Below, in pieces: positions 5,675 through 6,840 of a DNA stretch of 6,840 nt; the stretch's first letter is position 1; the number at the start of each line of letters is the position of its first letter. A model generated the notes under the pieces. That model worked only from the letters and a program-made list of their open reading frames with translations, had not been told where the DNA came from and made no database searches. The stretch is taken from positions 1 to 6,840 of the forward strand of contig CAKQBP010000071.1 in assembly GCA_934216375.1 (NCBI GenBank), written 5' to 3'. The position numbers and the translations under genes are program-made. This stretch comes from an uncultured Veillonella sp. (lineage in GTDB: Bacteria; Bacillota; Negativicutes; Veillonellales; Veillonellaceae).

Positions 5675-6706
5675 ATGAAAAAACCTAATATTGCAATTCT
5701 AGGTGCTACTGGTGCAGTAGGTGCTGAGTTTATTACACTTATTGAAGAACGTAACTTTCCTTATGAAAACTTAAAACTATTAGCTTCCGCTCGTTCTGCA
5801 GGTACAGAACTTACTGTGAATGGTAAAACATATATTGTAGAAGAAGCAAAACCTGAATCTTTTGATAATATTGATATTGCGCTATTTGCAGGTGGCTCTA
5901 TATCTAAAACATTAGCGCCTGAAGCCGCTAAACGCGGTGCTATTGTAATCGATAACTCTAGTGCATTCCGTATGGATCCTGAAGTTCCACTCGTAGTACC
6001 AGAAGTTAACCCAGAAGATATTTTGAAACATAAAGGTATCATTGCAAATCCTAACTGCTCTACAATTATCATGAGTTTAGGATTAAAACCTCTTCATGAT
6101 CTCTCTCCAATTAAACGTGTAGTTGTAAGTACATACCAAGCTGTATCTGGGGCAGGTAAAGAAGGTATTGAAGAACTTGAAAATCAAGTAAAACAATATA
6201 CTGCAGGCGAAGAAATGACAGCAAATCTGTTGCCAACTGGCTCTGCTCCTAAACACTATCCTGTAGCATTCAACTTATTGCCACAAATTGATGTGTTCTT
6301 AGAAAATGATTATACTAAAGAAGAAATGAAGATGGTTTACGAAACGCAAAAAATTCTTCATGACGAAACTATTCAAGTAGTTCCAACTACAGTTCGTGTT
6401 CCTGTATATCGCTCTCATTCTGAATCTGTCTTGGTAGAAACAGCAGAACCTGTATCTGTAGAGGCTTTCAAGGCGGCATGTGAAAAATTCCCTGGTTTAC
6501 AAGTTAAAGATAATCCTGCTGAACAAATTTACCCTATGCCATTGTATACATCTAATCAAAACGACTGTGAAATAGGTCGTATTCGTAAAGACTTATACAA
6601 TGACAACGGTATGAACTTCTGGATTGTAGGGGACCAAATTCGTAAAGGTGCAGCTCTTAATGCGTTGCAAATTGCTGAGTACTTGGTGGAAAAACAAGCA
6701 TTTTAA
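5675..6706 (+). CDS. asd: Aspartate-semialdehyde dehydrogenase
   Basis: Asd reduces aspartyl phosphate with NADPH to aspartate semialdehyde, the shared precursor of lysine, diaminopimelate, threonine and methionine. From ATG 5675 the protein has 343 residues, typical of the family. The NADP-binding loop is ILGATGAVG (8-16). The catalytic cysteine is Cys128 in ANPNCST (124-130). STYQAVSGAG (152-161) follows, then VRVPVYRSHS (240-249) with substrate-binding Arg241 and catalytic His248. The C-terminal segment is WIVGDQIRKGAALNALQIAEYL (316-337). The start comes from the AAGGAG site and from the Rossmann strand beginning almost at once. It lies 23 bases after dapB and 21 before dapA with no terminator between, so all three genes should share the lysine-controlled transcript. 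Which aspartokinase supplies it cannot be seen here. Confidence 0.97.
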   Translation: MKKPNIAILGATGAVGAEFITLIEERNFPYENLKLLASARSAGTELTVNGKTYIVEEAKPESFDNIDIALFAGGSISKTLAPEAAKRGAIVIDNSSAFRMDPEVPLVVPEVNPEDILKHKGIIANPNCSTIIMSLGLKPLHDLSPIKRVVVSTYQAVSGAGKEGIEELENQVKQYTAGEEMTANLLPTGSAPKHYPVAFNLLPQIDVFLENDYTKEEMKMVYETQKILHDETIQVVPTTVRVPVYRSHSESVLVETAEPVSVEAFKAACEKFPGLQVKDNPAEQIYPMPLYTSNQNDCEIGRIRKDLYNDNGMNFWIVGDQIRKGAALNALQIAEYLVEKQAF

Positions 6707-6727
6707 TCTATCAAGGGGAGGATATAT

Positions 6728-6840
6728 ATGAAAACCTTTGGTCGAGTGTTAACAGCTATGGTGACATCCTTTAATAGTGATGGATCTGTAAATATTAAAA
6801 ATTGTATAGATATCGCCAATTATCTGTTAGATAATGGCTC
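6728..6840 (+). CDS. dapA: 4-hydroxy-tetrahydrodipicolinate synthase DapA (3' end outside window)
   Basis: Only 37 full codons are present. They read MKTFGRVLTAMVTSFN followed by DGSVN and later ANYLLDNG, matching the N-terminus of DapA-type aldolases (G.vltAmvTPF, then DGsvd and a helix ending in NG). DapA condenses pyruvate with aspartate semialdehyde through a Schiff-base lysine, which lies outside the window. The start ATG follows GGGGAGG (6715-6721) by 6 bases. Ser14 replaces the Pro usual in TPF. Other members of the aldolase superfamily share this N-terminal pattern, but the position directly after dapB and asd supports DapA. It should be the third gene of the riboswitch-controlled unit. 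Confidence 0.9.
   Translation, partial: MKTFGRVLTAMVTSFNSDGSVNIKNCIDIANYLLDNG

Noticed and set aside
5761..6072. Reverse-strand open frame of 103 codons
   Set aside because: It lies wholly antisense to the strongly conserved asd coding sequence and shows no family motif.
1..6840. Novel defence system, mobile element or CRISPR array
   Set aside because: Every coding region belongs to a well-known housekeeping family in a conserved order; there are no repeat-spacer units, transposase or integrase genes, or long terminal repeats.

Overview
This is ordinary chromosomal DNA from a low-GC member of the Bacillota. All genes are on the + strand and tightly packed. AT-rich codon choice and the gene order suggest a Negativicutes such as Veillonella, but that is recognition from memory, not a proven placement. 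I see no mobile element, CRISPR array, tRNA, rRNA or sign of horizontal transfer.

Positions 1-2118 hold the 3' part of tlyA (2'-O-methyltransferase for ribosomal RNA, cut by the window edge), a complete NAD kinase gene (nadK), and a YtqB/MnmM-type methyltransferase gene (mnmM) for tRNA wobble uridine. The gaps are only 9 and 24 bases, so they look like one transcription unit. A modest hairpin at 2168-2191 probably ends it.

Positions 2119-2438 are a very AT-rich non-coding gap of 320 bases. It holds several perfect inverted repeats and two promoter candidates, and it leads into argR (arginine-responsive repressor). argR is followed after 4 bases by recN (SMC-like DNA repair ATPase). The tlyA, nadK, argR, recN order is a familiar Bacillota cluster; here mnmM and the AT-rich gap lie inside it.

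Positions 4560-4853 are the main regulatory feature. A strong sigma-A-type promoter has its -35 box on the recN stop codon. It is followed by a lysine riboswitch aptamer (about 4610-4772) and a strong intrinsic terminator (4816-4843). They precede dapB, asd and the start of dapA, which is cut by the right edge. Asd makes aspartate semialdehyde, DapA condenses it with pyruvate, and DapB reduces the product toward diaminopimelate and lysine. The layout predicts lysine feedback by premature transcription termination. recN has no evident terminator of its own, so the same switch may also stop transcripts arriving from argR-recN.

Two starts need care. dapB should begin at 4854, not at the upstream ATG inside the terminator hairpin, and asd should begin at 5675, not at the GTG at 5657. 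The points most worth a second look are the 14-bp inverted repeat over the argR promoter, the Lys-to-Asn change at a conserved TlyA position, and the riboswitch wiring. I did not find a convincing undescribed system.
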